From an uncultured Oxalobacteraceae bacterium (GTDB lineage: Bacteria > Pseudomonadota > Gammaproteobacteria > Burkholderiales > Burkholderiaceae), in the NCBI GenBank assembly GCA_946480015.1, contig CAMLIL010000046.1:1-42751 (forward strand): 42,751 bases of DNA, given 5' to 3'. A model generated the notes under the pieces. That model was not told the origin of the DNA. It saw only the letters and a list, made by a program, of their open reading frames with translations, and searched no databases. The position numbers and the translations under genes were made by a program. Below are positions 18,123 through 26,202 of the stretch, in pieces. Position 1 is the first letter of the stretch. The number at the start of each line of letters is the position of its first letter.

Positions 18123-18561
18123 TGCCGTGCTCCTCATTCGATCTATCGCGTTGCGTATCGCCCTCGTCGGGGTGATCGCCTCGCCCGCTATTGCCTGGGC
18201 AAAAGTCTGTTCTGCAAAGGAAGCAGAGATGGCTGCAGCCACGGTCGACGACTTGGGCAGCTGGGACAAGGTTTGGCGTGCCGCGAAAAAATACGGTCAC
18301 TGTGACGATGGCAGTATTGCTGAGGGATACTCCGAAGCAGTGGCACGATTGTTGATCGATCGCTGGAGCACACTTCCCGCGCTCGCACGGATTGCGAAGG
18401 ATGATCCCGCGTTTAAGCTTTTCGTGGTCCGCCACATCGATACTACTCTCGATACTGATGATCTCGAAAAAATCCGGAACCTCAGTTCGACGGCTTGCCC
18501 GGCGGGCAATGGGATACTGTGTGCTGCGTTGCGGGTGGCGGCGGAGCGTAGCATTCAATAG
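18115..18561 (+). CDS. Exported protein, probable immunity to the adjacent L,D-transpeptidase effector
   Basis: 148 residues with a signal peptide (about 1-29, ending SPAIAWA), then a mature helical domain. Cys32, Cys63 and two late Cys residues (STACPAGNGILCAAL) could form two disulfides, which fits the periplasm. The segment KYGHCDDGSIAEGYSEAVARL and later DDPAFKLFVVRHID look like a conserved family of exported proteins that I know only as hypothetical. ATG at 18115 has AGGAG (18105-18109) at good spacing. It follows, and overlaps, a degenerate L,D-transpeptidase-like effector, so an immunity role is likely. The gene is intact although its effector is broken. An intrinsic terminator follows. 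Confidence 0.7.
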   Translation: MRNAVLLIRSIALRIALVGVIASPAIAWAKVCSAKEAEMAAATVDDLGSWDKVWRAAKKYGHCDDGSIAEGYSEAVARLLIDRWSTLPALARIAKDDPAFKLFVVRHIDTTLDTDDLEKIRNLSSTACPAGNGILCAALRVAAERSIQ

Positions 18562-18607
18562 GCTATATCGGTTGCGAGCTGGCATCGAAACTTGAGCGGC
18601 ACGTACA

Positions 18608-18655
18608 AAGCCGGCGTGAGCAAACCCTCTGGGTACGCTTCACGCCGGCTTTTTA
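18608..18655 (+). terminator. Intrinsic terminator downstream of the immunity gene
   Basis: A perfect 12-bp stem AAGCCGGCGTGA (18608-18619) with TCACGCCGGCTT (18640-18651), 20-base loop, followed by TTTATT. It separates this gene from the convergent lipoprotein gene and could act in both directions. Confidence 0.9.
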
Positions 18656-18694
18656 TTCGCCAAGTTGCGGCCATTGAGGCCGCGTCAGCATTGA

Positions 18695-18979
18695 TTACTT
18701 GTTGGTGCTTGGCTGAACCTGGTCCTGCGCCGGGCTGGTCGTCGTCGTGCCGCTCGACGATGCACCCATGCTGCTGGTGGTCGTGGCAGTGCCGGCTGCG
18801 CCTGCGGTCGCGTTGCCGCTCGCGGTGGTGCCGCTGTCGCCGGTCTCAACCGCGCCCTTCGGTGCCATGCCGCCGCCGTTCGCCGCCGTTGCGTTGTCGG
18901 GAGTGGTGGTGCCGGTCGAGCTGCACGCTGCCACACCCAGTGCTACGACGCTTGCCAAGATCAATTTCTGAATACTCAT
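18695..18979 (-). CDS. Small low-complexity lipoprotein
   Basis: 94 residues: an N-terminal signal sequence ending in a lipobox (VVALGVAAC, lipidated Cys19), then a mature part of almost only Ser, Thr, Gly, Ala and Pro with no recognisable domain. The ATG at 18979 has AAGGAG (rc, about 18988-18993) at suitable spacing, supporting a real gene. Such short Thr/Ser/Gly-rich lipoproteins are frequent in Oxalobacteraceae and have no known function. The upstream 285-base gap to the next operon is AT-richer and should hold divergent promoters, but I cannot name them. Confidence 0.65.
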   Translation of the reverse strand: MSIQKLILASVVALGVAACSSTGTTTPDNATAANGGGMAPKGAVETGDSGTTASGNATAGAAGTATTTSSMGASSSGTTTTSPAQDQVQPSTNK

Positions 18980-19264
18980 TGTTAAACTCCTTGCTTGGAA
19001 ATGATCTTGAAGTTTACATCACGACTTCCCCGCGCCCGTTTGAAAACGAGCATAAATATAAATATTTTGTTGTGAAAACAAGGGTTTAGTGAGCGCTGGA
19101 AATGAATTGCGTACGTCTTGTTGAACGTCGTAAATGTTACGCGCGCTTGTCACTCGTTTTCCGTATAAGTAATGGCAATAACATTCGTTCCCCGCTCATC
19201 AGTGCGCCGATAGACTTGCTTCTCCCACGTAATCAGTGTGTCTCAGACACCGGCGAGCGAGAAC

Positions 19265-21010
19265 ATGCAAACCCACATTCAAACAGTCGACGTGCTCGTC
19301 ATCGGCGGCGGCACCGCCGGCCCGATGGCCGCTGTCAAAGCCAAGGAGGCCAATCCGGCCCTCCGTGTCCTCTTACTTGAAAAGGCCAATGTCAAGCGCA
19401 GCGGCGCCATCTCCATGGGCATGGACGGGCTCAACAATGCCGTCGTGCCCGGATTCGCCACTCCTGAACAGTATGTGAAGGAAATCACCACCGCCAACGA
19501 TGGCATCGTCAATCAGAAAACGCTGATGGCGTACGCGGAAAACAGTTACGCCATGATCGAGGAACTCGATCGCTGGGGCGTCAAATTCGAAAAGGATGAG
19601 AACGGCGACTTCGCCATGCGCAAGGTTCACCACATGGGCACCTATGTGCTGCCAATGCCCGAAGGCCACGATATCAAGAAGGTGCTGTACCGGCGTCTGA
19701 AGCGTGCCCGCGTCGAAATCAGCAACCGGCTGGTGGCCACGCGCCTGCTGACCGCGCCGGACGGCAGCATCGCCGGGGCCATGGCCTTCGATTGCCGCAC
19801 CGGCGACTTCCATGTGATCCGCGCCAGGACCGTGGTGCTGGCGACCGGTGCCGCCGGCCGCCTGGGCCTGCCATCGTCCGGCTATCTGTTCGGCACCTAT
19901 GAAAACCCGACCAACGCCGGCGACGGCTACAGCATGGCCTACCATGCGGGCGCGGAGTTGTCGGGCATCGAGTGCTTCCAGATCAATCCGCTGATCAAGG
20001 ATTACAACGGCCCGGCCTGCGCCTACGTCACCGGCCCGTTCGGCGGCTACACCACCAATAACAAGGGGGAACGCTTCATCGAGTGCGACTACTGGAGCGG
20101 GCAGATGATGCAGGAGTTCTATAACGAACTTCAGGGCGGCAATGGCCCGGTCTTCCTCAAGCTGGACCATCTGGCCGAGGAAACCATCAGCACCATCGAA
20201 CACATCTTGCACACCAACGAGCGCCCCAGCCGCGGACGTTTCCACGCGGGACGCGGCACCGATTACCGCCAGCACATGGTCGAGATGCACATCTCGGAAA
20301 TCGGCCTGTGCAGCGGCCACTCGGCTTCCGGCGTGTGGGTGGACGAGCAGGCGCGCACCACGGTGTCCGGTCTGTACGCGGCGGGCGATCTCGCCTGCGT
20401 GCCGCACAACTATATGCTGGGAGCTTTTGTCTACGGCAAGCTGGCGGGCGAAAGCGCCGCCCAGTATTGCGCCGACAACGCGCTGCCTGAGCTTGACGAC
20501 GCCCAGGTGGAGGCCGAGCGCGCCCGCGTGTGGGCGCCGCTCAGCCGCGCCGGCGGCTTGCCGCCGGCGCAGGTGGAGTACAAGCTGCGCCGCATGGTCA
20601 ACGATTACCTGCAGCCGCCCAAGGTCACCAGGAAGATGGAGATTGGCCTGGCCCGCTTCGAGGCCATCCGCGCCGATCTGGACCGCATGAGTGCCAGCAA
20701 TCCGCATGAACTGATGCGCGCAATGGAAGTGCACGCGATCCGCGACTGTGCCGAACTGGCCGCGCGCGCCTCGCTATATAGAAAGGAGAGCCGCTGGGGG
20801 CTGTACCACCAGCGCGTGGACTTCCCCAAACGCAACGATGCAGAGTGGTTTGTCCACGTGCAAGTGGCCAAGGTGAATGGCGAAATGACGTGTTTCAAGC
20901 GGCCAATCGCGCCCTACATCGTCAGCCTCGACGAGCAGGAACGCAATGCTTATCAGCAGCTTCGCATCAACAAGGATGCCGCGCCGGCCGAACCGGCGCT
21001 GGCCGAATAA
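19265..21010 (+). CDS. AprA-like FAD-dependent oxidoreductase (fumarate reductase/succinate dehydrogenase flavoprotein family)
   Basis: The 581-residue protein belongs to the FAD-binding 2 superfamily. It has the N-terminal dinucleotide motif VLVIGGGTAGPMAA (GGGTAG at 14-19), EKANVKRSGAISMGMDGLN, which resembles the FAD-binding ERSGAVAMG segment of adenylylsulfate reductase alpha (AprA), VVLATGAAGRLG, NKGERFIE, CSGHSASGVWV (Cys349, His352) near the expected active site, and LYAAGDLA for FAD. There is no signal peptide, so it is cytoplasmic. A short ferredoxin gene follows 15 bases later, the AprA-AprB order. Unlike true sulfur reducers there is no sat or qmo nearby; the neighbours are an ABC importer, a HEAT protein and DUF971. 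The substrate is unknown. ATG at 19265 chosen over one nine codons upstream because MQTHIQTVDVLVIGGG starts at the fold. Confidence 0.88.
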   Translation: MQTHIQTVDVLVIGGGTAGPMAAVKAKEANPALRVLLLEKANVKRSGAISMGMDGLNNAVVPGFATPEQYVKEITTANDGIVNQKTLMAYAENSYAMIEELDRWGVKFEKDENGDFAMRKVHHMGTYVLPMPEGHDIKKVLYRRLKRARVEISNRLVATRLLTAPDGSIAGAMAFDCRTGDFHVIRARTVVLATGAAGRLGLPSSGYLFGTYENPTNAGDGYSMAYHAGAELSGIECFQINPLIKDYNGPACAYVTGPFGGYTTNNKGERFIECDYWSGQMMQEFYNELQGGNGPVFLKLDHLAEETISTIEHILHTNERPSRGRFHAGRGTDYRQHMVEMHISEIGLCSGHSASGVWVDEQARTTVSGLYAAGDLACVPHNYMLGAFVYGKLAGESAAQYCADNALPELDDAQVEAERARVWAPLSRAGGLPPAQVEYKLRRMVNDYLQPPKVTRKMEIGLARFEAIRADLDRMSASNPHELMRAMEVHAIRDCAELAARASLYRKESRWGLYHQRVDFPKRNDAEWFVHVQVAKVNGEMTCFKRPIAPYIVSLDEQERNAYQQLRINKDAAPAEPALAE

Positions 21011-21025
21011 GTAAGGAGCCATGCC

Positions 21026-21259
21026 ATGCCCACCGCTTTCAATATCACCAGCGTTCCCGTGACCATCAATGAAGACCTGTGCATCGCCCACAAAGGCTGC
21101 ACGGTATGCGTGGATGTGTGCCCGCTGGATGTGCTGGCCATCGACCTGTCCAAAGGCAAGGCATTCATGAAATTCGATGAATGCTGGTACTGCATGCCTT
21201 GCGAGAAAGACTGCCCCACCGGTGCCGTCACGGTCGAAATTCCTTACCTCTTGCGCTGA
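21026..21259 (+). CDS. AprB-like ferredoxin with two [4Fe-4S] clusters
   Basis: 77 residues with two cysteine motifs: C19-x5-C25-x2-C28-x3-C32-P and C53-x2-C56-x2-C59-x3-C63-P. The longer first spacing (CIAHKGCTVCVDVCP) is like that of the AprB electron-transfer subunit. It probably passes electrons to or from the flavoprotein encoded directly upstream. AAGGAG at 21013-21018 favours the ATG at 21026 over the one at 21021. It lacks the C-terminal tail of true AprB that wraps AprA, so the complex may be simpler. Confidence 0.9.
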   Translation: MPTAFNITSVPVTINEDLCIAHKGCTVCVDVCPLDVLAIDLSKGKAFMKFDECWYCMPCEKDCPTGAVTVEIPYLLR

Positions 21260-21291
21260 ACCCACGCACGAAAATTGTCGGAGAAAACAAT

Positions 21292-22686
21292 ATGCATCTG
21301 CACCACAAAATCCTGGCGCTGGTCCTGGCGCTGACCTTGGCAGGCACCGCGCAGGCGGCAACCATTCGCGTGGCCATCGGCACGCAAGATACGACCATCA
21401 ATTGCGCGACCGGCGGCCTGCTGATCCGCGAACTGAAGCTGCTGGAGAAATACCTGCCGCACGACGGCAAATACAAAGACGCGCAGTACGATATTCAATG
21501 GAAGAACTTCACCTCGGGTGCGCCGCTGACCAATGAAATGGTCGCGGGCAAGGTCGATCTGGGCGCGATGGCCGATTTTCCCGGCGCGTTCAATGGCGCC
21601 GCTTTCCAGAAGGCAGGCAAGCAGAGCCACTTCATCACCGTGCTGTCCGGCAGCACTGCCGGCAGCGGCAACGGCATCGTGGTGCCGAAGGCCTCGCCGG
21701 TGCAGGCGCTGTCCGAGCTGAAAGGAAAGACGATTTCAGTCCCATTCGCCTCGACTGCCCACGGCATGCTGCTGCGCGCCGTCAAGGCTCAGGGCTGGGA
21801 TCCGGAAAAGGACGTCAACATCGTCACGCAGGCGCCGGAAGTGGCCGGTTCCGCTCTGCGAAGCAACTCAATCGACGCCCATGCAGACTTCGTTCCCTTC
21901 GCCGAACTGTTTCCGCATCATGGTTTTGCGCGCAAGATTTACGATGGTTCGCAAACCAACGCGCCCACCTTGCACGGCAGTCTGGTCGATGGCGAATTCG
22001 CCAAGAAATATCCTGAGATCGTGGTCGCCTACCTGCGCGCCGCCATCGAGGCCGACCGCCTGATCACTGCCGAACCGGAAAAGTACAGCCGGCTGATTGC
22101 CAAGGTAACCGGCATCGAAGCGGAAGTGAACTATCTGTTCCACGGCCCGCTCGGCCTGCAGACGCGCGACTTTACCTGGAAGCCGGAATACCGCGCCGCC
22201 GTGAAAACCTCGATCGAGACGCTGCGCCTGATGAAGCGGACCGAGACCGATCTGGACCCCAACACCTTCATCCAGGATCAATACATCCGCGCGGCCTTCA
22301 AACAGGCCGGGCTCGACTACGATGCGCACCTGAAGAACTACGCCAGGCTGCCGCTGGTGGCCAGGGATGCGGCCACCGGCAAAACGATTACGGACTTCAA
22401 GCGCCTGGGCCAGCTGTGGGTCGCCGGCGAGCCGCTGGTGCGCCACTACGCGACCCTGGAAGCCGCCTTCGCCGACGCGGCCAAGCTGGAAAAAGCCGGC
22501 AAGATAGTGCGGGTTATCTATGCGCATGACCGCAACAGCGGCCTGAAGCTGTTCGCCGCCGATGCCTGGTTTGTCCAGACCAGAAAGGAACTGGCCAGCT
22601 TCCTGCTCAAGGCCGATGCCGACGCCTACGCCGCCAGGAACGGCGGCAAGGTGCTCGACTACGCGGCCGCGCGCGCTGCCGGATAA
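21292..22686 (+). CDS. ABC transporter substrate-binding protein, sulfonate/nitrate/taurine type
   Basis: 464 residues with a signal peptide (cleavage about residue 23, AQA/A), so periplasmic. The mature protein starts IRVAIGTQDTTINC and shows the type II binding-protein pattern of the SsuA/TauA/NrtA group: NEMVAGKVDLGAMADFPG, SELKGKTISVPFASTAHGMLLRA, and a long C-terminal lobe. It is longer than typical TauA/SsuA (about 320-350) by a C-terminal extension, closer in size to nitrate/bicarbonate-type proteins. GGAGAA precedes the ATG at 21292. It delivers an unknown small anion or organosulfur compound to the permease and ATPase encoded next. Confidence 0.88.
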   Translation: MHLHHKILALVLALTLAGTAQAATIRVAIGTQDTTINCATGGLLIRELKLLEKYLPHDGKYKDAQYDIQWKNFTSGAPLTNEMVAGKVDLGAMADFPGAFNGAAFQKAGKQSHFITVLSGSTAGSGNGIVVPKASPVQALSELKGKTISVPFASTAHGMLLRAVKAQGWDPEKDVNIVTQAPEVAGSALRSNSIDAHADFVPFAELFPHHGFARKIYDGSQTNAPTLHGSLVDGEFAKKYPEIVVAYLRAAIEADRLITAEPEKYSRLIAKVTGIEAEVNYLFHGPLGLQTRDFTWKPEYRAAVKTSIETLRLMKRTETDLDPNTFIQDQYIRAAFKQAGLDYDAHLKNYARLPLVARDAATGKTITDFKRLGQLWVAGEPLVRHYATLEAAFADAAKLEKAGKIVRVIYAHDRNSGLKLFAADAWFVQTRKELASFLLKADADAYAARNGGKVLDYAAARAAG

Positions 22687-22692
22687 GCTGTC

Positions 22693-23496
22693 ATGAGCGC
22701 CCCTATCACCCTGGGAGACCGGGCCCGCAGCTGCGGCTTGCGCCTGGGCTCCATCCTGCTGTGCCTGCTGCTATGGCAGTGGGCGGCCGCACGCCACCTC
22801 GATCTTGGCCTGCTGACGTTTCAAAACGTGCCATCGCCGCGCGACGTGGTGCAGGCTGCCGCCGAGTTGGTGCAGTCGCCCAGGCTGATCTCGCACCTGA
22901 GCGCCAGCGTGTCGCGCGTATTGAGCGGCTTTCTCCTGGCGGCGTTCACCGGCATCACCCTGGGCCTGCTGATCGGCCGCTCGCGCTGGGCCGAGGACGT
23001 GCTGCTGCCGCCGCTGGAAATGCTGCGGCCGATTCCGGCCGTGGCCTGGATTCCGCTGGCCGTGCTGATGTTTCCCTCGTCCGAGCTGTCGATGATTTTC
23101 ATCACCTTCACCGGCGCGCTGTTTCCGATCCTGCTCAATGCCATCCATGGCGTGGAAAACGTCGATCCGCGCCTGATCGCCTCGGCCAGGAGCCTGGGCA
23201 GCGGCAAGCTGGCCATGTTCGCCGAAGTGATTTTGCCCGGCGCGGCGCCCAGCATCGTCACCGGCTTGTCGATCGGCATGGGAACCGCGTGGTTTTGCCT
23301 CGTCACGGCGGAAATGATCTCGGGCCAGTTCGGCATCGGCTATTACACCTGGGCCTCGTACACGGTCCAGAACTATCCGGAAATCGTGGTCGGTATGGCC
23401 TTCATCGGACTGTTCGGCATGGGCAGCAGCGTGCTGGTCAAGCGCTGCGGCGGCGCGCTGATGCCCTGGCACCGGCATGAGGAGAGAGCAGCATGA
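22693..23496 (+). CDS. ABC transporter permease, sulfonate/nitrate type
   Basis: The 267-residue membrane protein has about six transmembrane segments and the BPD_transp_1 domain, with the EAA loop recognisable in DPRLIASARSLGSGKLAMFAEVILPGAAPSI, given here as a region of residues about 157-187. Residues RPIPAVAWIPLAVLMF are typical of SsuC/TauC-like permeases. It starts six bases after the binding-protein gene and overlaps the ATPase gene (ATGA), so the three form one transporter. Confidence 0.92.
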   Translation: MSAPITLGDRARSCGLRLGSILLCLLLWQWAAARHLDLGLLTFQNVPSPRDVVQAAAELVQSPRLISHLSASVSRVLSGFLLAAFTGITLGLLIGRSRWAEDVLLPPLEMLRPIPAVAWIPLAVLMFPSSELSMIFITFTGALFPILLNAIHGVENVDPRLIASARSLGSGKLAMFAEVILPGAAPSIVTGLSIGMGTAWFCLVTAEMISGQFGIGYYTWASYTVQNYPEIVVGMAFIGLFGMGSSVLVKRCGGALMPWHRHEERAA

Positions 23497-24332
23497 TCAA
23501 ACATGAACAGGGCAGGATCGCGATCGACGGCGTGCACATCACGCTGGGCAATGGTGCGCAGGAATTCGAGGCGGTGCAGGATGTCTCGGTGCAGGTCGAG
23601 CCGGGCGAGTTCCTGTGCCTGCTGGGGCCGTCGGGCTGCGGCAAGTCGACCTTGCTGGGAGCGCTGGCCGGCCATCTGCGGCCCAGCCGCGGCGCCATCA
23701 GTATCGACGGCGACGTCATCGATGGCCCGCATCCGGACCGCGGCCTGGTGTTTCAGCAGCACACGCTGTTTCCGTGGAAAAAGGTTCTGGAGAACGTGGC
23801 CTTCGGGCTGAAGATGAAGGGCGTTGGCCGGGCCGAACGCACGGCGCGCGCGCTGGAGATGCTGGCGCTGGTGGGCCTCAAAGGCTTCGAAAAACATTAT
23901 CCGTCGCAACTGTCGGGCGGCATGAAGCAGCGCGTGGAAATTGCCCGCGTGCTCATCAACCATCCGCGCGTGATGCTGATGGACGAGCCCTTCGGCGCGC
24001 TCGATGCGCAGACCCGGCTGATGATGCAGCAATTGCTGCTGGACGTGTGGGCGCGGGTGAAGACGACCATCGTCTTCATCACCCACGACATCGAGGAAGC
24101 GCTGTTCCTGGCCGACCGCATCCTGGTGATGAGTCCGCGTCCCGGCCGCGTCGTCGACGAAATCGCCGTCGATTTCGCCCGTCCGCGCACGGCCGGCCTG
24201 GTCGCCTCGCACCAGTTCATGTCGCTCAAGCGCCATTGTCTGGACCTGCTGCATCCGTCCAGCCAGCCGCTGGCGCGCCTGTCGCCGCTGGGCGCCGCAC
24301 CGCGTTCCCAGCGCATCCAGCTGGTCATTTAA
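23493..24332 (+). CDS. ABC transporter ATP-binding protein, sulfonate/nitrate type
   Basis: 279 residues with Walker A GPSGCGKST (about 47-55), Q-loop VFQQHTLFPWK, signature LSGGMKQRVEIAR, Walker B VMLMDEPFGALD and the H-loop VFITHDIEEALFLADR, all as in SsuB/TauB/NrtD. The EEALFLADRI...PGR pattern is typical of this group. The last 40 residues extend beyond the ATPase domain without clear similarity. It couples ATP hydrolysis to the import driven by the two preceding genes. Confidence 0.94.
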   Translation: MIKHEQGRIAIDGVHITLGNGAQEFEAVQDVSVQVEPGEFLCLLGPSGCGKSTLLGALAGHLRPSRGAISIDGDVIDGPHPDRGLVFQQHTLFPWKKVLENVAFGLKMKGVGRAERTARALEMLALVGLKGFEKHYPSQLSGGMKQRVEIARVLINHPRVMLMDEPFGALDAQTRLMMQQLLLDVWARVKTTIVFITHDIEEALFLADRILVMSPRPGRVVDEIAVDFARPRTAGLVASHQFMSLKRHCLDLLHPSSQPLARLSPLGAAPRSQRIQLVI

Positions 24333-24345
24333 AGGAGGTTTTATC

Positions 24346-25302
24346 GTGAGTACATTATTTGACGAAGACGTCGATCTTCAAGACATCCAGGCCCGCCTGG
24401 CTTCGCCCGACAGCACCGTGCGCCTGATCGCCGTGCGCGATTTGGCCGATCATGGCGACGAGCGGCTCGCGCCGCTGCTGGTGCACGCCCTGCGCGATGC
24501 GGCGCCCGACGTGCGCCTGGAAGCGGCGCGCGCGCTGGAAGAATTCGAGACCGGCGACGGCGTGGCCGCGCTGGTGCTTGCGCTGGGCGATGAATCTGCC
24601 GACGTGCGCGCCGCCGCCGCGCAGAGTTTAAGCGAAGTCAAGCGCGCGCAATCGGCCGCCGTGCTGCTGCCCCACGCCGGTCATGCCGACAGCTTCGTGC
24701 GCGCCGCCGTCTTGCGCGCACTGCGCGAACTGAAAGCGCCGGCCAGCCTGGAACCGGCGCTGGCGGCGCTGAACGATACTCACGCCGGCGTGCGGCGCGA
24801 AGCGGTCTGCGTGCTCGGCTACCTCAAGCAGCCGCAAGCGCTGGCGCCGCTGGCCCGGGTGGCCGCGGGCGATGCCGAGCCGGAAGTGCGCCGCGCCGCC
24901 GTCGGCGCGCTCGGCTTCGCCAGAGGCGACGTGGCCTTGCCCGCGCTGCTGGCCGCCCTGGCCGATTCAGCCTGGCAGGTGCGCGAAGAGGCTGCCACTA
25001 CCTTGGGCAAACTGGGCTTGCAGTACGCCGGCGCAGCCCTGGTCGATGCCTTGCAGGACAGCTATTGGCAGGTGCGCCTGCGTGCCGCGCGCAGCCTGGG
25101 CCGCCTGAGGTTTGGCGCGGCCGTGCAGCCGCTGGCCGGCTTGCTGCAGCACAGCATCAGCAATTTGCGCAAGGAAGCCGCGCTGGCGCTGGGCGAGCTG
25201 GGCGATGCCAGCGCCTTGCCGGCCTTGCAGCTGGCCGAACAGGATGCCGATCCGGAAGTGCGCAAGGCGGTCAGGCTTGCCATCTCCCAGATCGGCCAGT
25301 GA
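24346..25302 (+). CDS. HEAT-repeat (PBS lyase-like) protein
   Basis: 318 residues built almost wholly of about nine HEAT repeats of some 31 residues, each with the pattern L..AL.D....VR..AA..LG. The GTG start at 24346 is preceded by AAAGGAGG at ideal spacing, so the protein is probably made in quantity. HEAT proteins of this kind act as binding scaffolds; PBS-lyase-type repeats occur in cofactor or metal-centre maturation proteins. No membrane segment or signal peptide is visible. Located between the transporter and DUF971, it is a candidate assembly factor for the flavoprotein/ferredoxin pair, but that is inference. Confidence 0.85.
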   Translation: MSTLFDEDVDLQDIQARLASPDSTVRLIAVRDLADHGDERLAPLLVHALRDAAPDVRLEAARALEEFETGDGVAALVLALGDESADVRAAAAQSLSEVKRAQSAAVLLPHAGHADSFVRAAVLRALRELKAPASLEPALAALNDTHAGVRREAVCVLGYLKQPQALAPLARVAAGDAEPEVRRAAVGALGFARGDVALPALLAALADSAWQVREEAATTLGKLGLQYAGAALVDALQDSYWQVRLRAARSLGRLRFGAAVQPLAGLLQHSISNLRKEAALALGELGDASALPALQLAEQDADPEVRKAVRLAISQIGQ

Positions 25303-25309
25303 GCCGTCC

Positions 25310-25600
25310 ATGCTGCCGCAATCATTGAGCAATAGCCGCAGCGCAGGCATCCTCACCATCGAGTGGCCGGATGGCCACGCCCAACGGCTGTCGAATCGCC
25401 TGCTGCGCGGCAAGTGCAAATGCACACAGTGCGAAGCGGCCCGCCGCCAGGGCACGCTGGCGGCGCCGGACGCCGTCTGGATCGAGCAGATCAATGCCAT
25501 CGGCACGTACGGCGTGCAACTGGTGTTCAGTGATGGCCACGAACGCGGCATCTTTCCATGGCTGTATTTGCGCAGCCTGAAGGATGTGGCGTCTTCCTGA
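25310..25600 (+). CDS. DUF971 (gamma-butyrobetaine hydroxylase-like N-terminal domain) protein
   Basis: 96 residues. ILTIEWPDGHAQRLSNRLLRGKCKCTQCEAARR carries the family pattern (the IxWxDG strand and the C-x-C-x2-C metal-binding Cys group), followed by EQINAIGTYGVQLVFSDGHERGIFPWLYLRSL, as in DUF971; these are given as regions of about residues 14-46 and 62-92. The Cys group is thought to bind zinc in the eukaryotic homologues. DUF971 proteins in bacteria often sit with Fe-S assembly or transport genes. It starts seven bases after the HEAT gene and is the last member of the operon. Confidence 0.85.
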   Translation: MLPQSLSNSRSAGILTIEWPDGHAQRLSNRLLRGKCKCTQCEAARRQGTLAAPDAVWIEQINAIGTYGVQLVFSDGHERGIFPWLYLRSLKDVASS

Positions 25601-25613
25601 AAGAAAATTAAAA

Positions 25614-25637
25614 AAAATCGGTCGAACTGTCGATTTT
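25614..25637 (+). terminator. Weak hairpin after the DUF971 gene
   Basis: AAAATCG (25614-25620) and CGATTTT (25631-25637) could form a 7-bp stem with a 10-base loop and a T-rich right arm, a possible weak terminator of the operon. It overlaps the ECF-type -35 element, so its role is uncertain. Confidence 0.4.
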
Positions 25638-25654
25638 CCCGCCGCCGAAACGTC
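25628..25654 (+). promoter_or_regulatory. Putative ECF42-dependent promoter
   Basis: TGTCGA (25628-25633), 17-base spacer, CGTC (25651-25654). This matches the ECF42 promoter motif that I recall from published work (TGTCGA at -35, CGA/TC at -10). It lies 49 bases before the VOC gene, the first gene of the cluster that ends with an ECF42-type sigma gene, so autoregulation of the whole cluster is likely. Confidence 0.7.
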
Positions 25655-25702
25655 GTAGTCTTAAGCGCTCCCGCTTACAACGATTTTTCAAGGAGAATCA
25701 TC

Positions 25703-26170
25703 ATGGCAAATTCGACCGTTCAAGCTGTTCCCGCCGGCATGCACACCCTCACGCCGCACCTCATCTGCGCCAACGCCACCGAGGCCATGGACTGGTACGC
25801 GCGCGCCTTCGGTGCCGAGGAATTGGCCCGTCTGCTCGGTCCTGATGGAAAACTCATGCATGGACGGATGCGCATCGGCGATGCCCAGTTCATGCTGATG
25901 GAGGAATTTCCCGATCACCAGGCACTCGGACCGCAGTCGCTCAAAGGCACGCCCGTCGGCTTGCATCTGTATGTGGAAGATGCCGACGCCGCCTTCGCCA
26001 GGGCCGTTGAAGCGGGCGCCACCGTGCGCATGCCTCCGGCCGATATGTTCTGGGGCGACCGCTACGGCGCGCTGACCGATCCCTATGGCCACAGCTGGGC
26101 CGTCGCGACCCATAAGCAGGACCTGACCGACGAAGAAATAAAAGCCAACATGGCCACGCAGTGCGGCTAA
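25703..26170 (+). CDS. VOC-family (glyoxalase/PhnB-like) protein
   Basis: 155 residues of the vicinal oxygen chelate superfamily, PhnB-like subgroup: TLTPHLICANATEAMDWYARAFG, MRIGDAQFMLMEEFPDHQ, VGLHLYVEDADAAFARAVEAGA and RYGALTDPYGHSWAVATHK, describing one double beta-alpha-beta-beta-beta unit. Whether it is an enzyme or a binding protein cannot be told. AAGGAGAA lies at ideal distance before the ATG at 25703. It is the first gene after the putative ECF42 promoter. Confidence 0.92.
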   Translation: MANSTVQAVPAGMHTLTPHLICANATEAMDWYARAFGAEELARLLGPDGKLMHGRMRIGDAQFMLMEEFPDHQALGPQSLKGTPVGLHLYVEDADAAFARAVEAGATVRMPPADMFWGDRYGALTDPYGHSWAVATHKQDLTDEEIKANMATQCG

Positions 26171-26202
26171 ACTACCCAACAAACAAGAATAGGAGAAACA
26201 CA

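Noticed and set aside
19265..21259. Genuine dissimilatory APS reductase (aprBA)
   Set aside because: The order is A then B, no sat, qmo or dsr genes are near, and the ferredoxin lacks the long AprB tail; only family resemblance is claimed.
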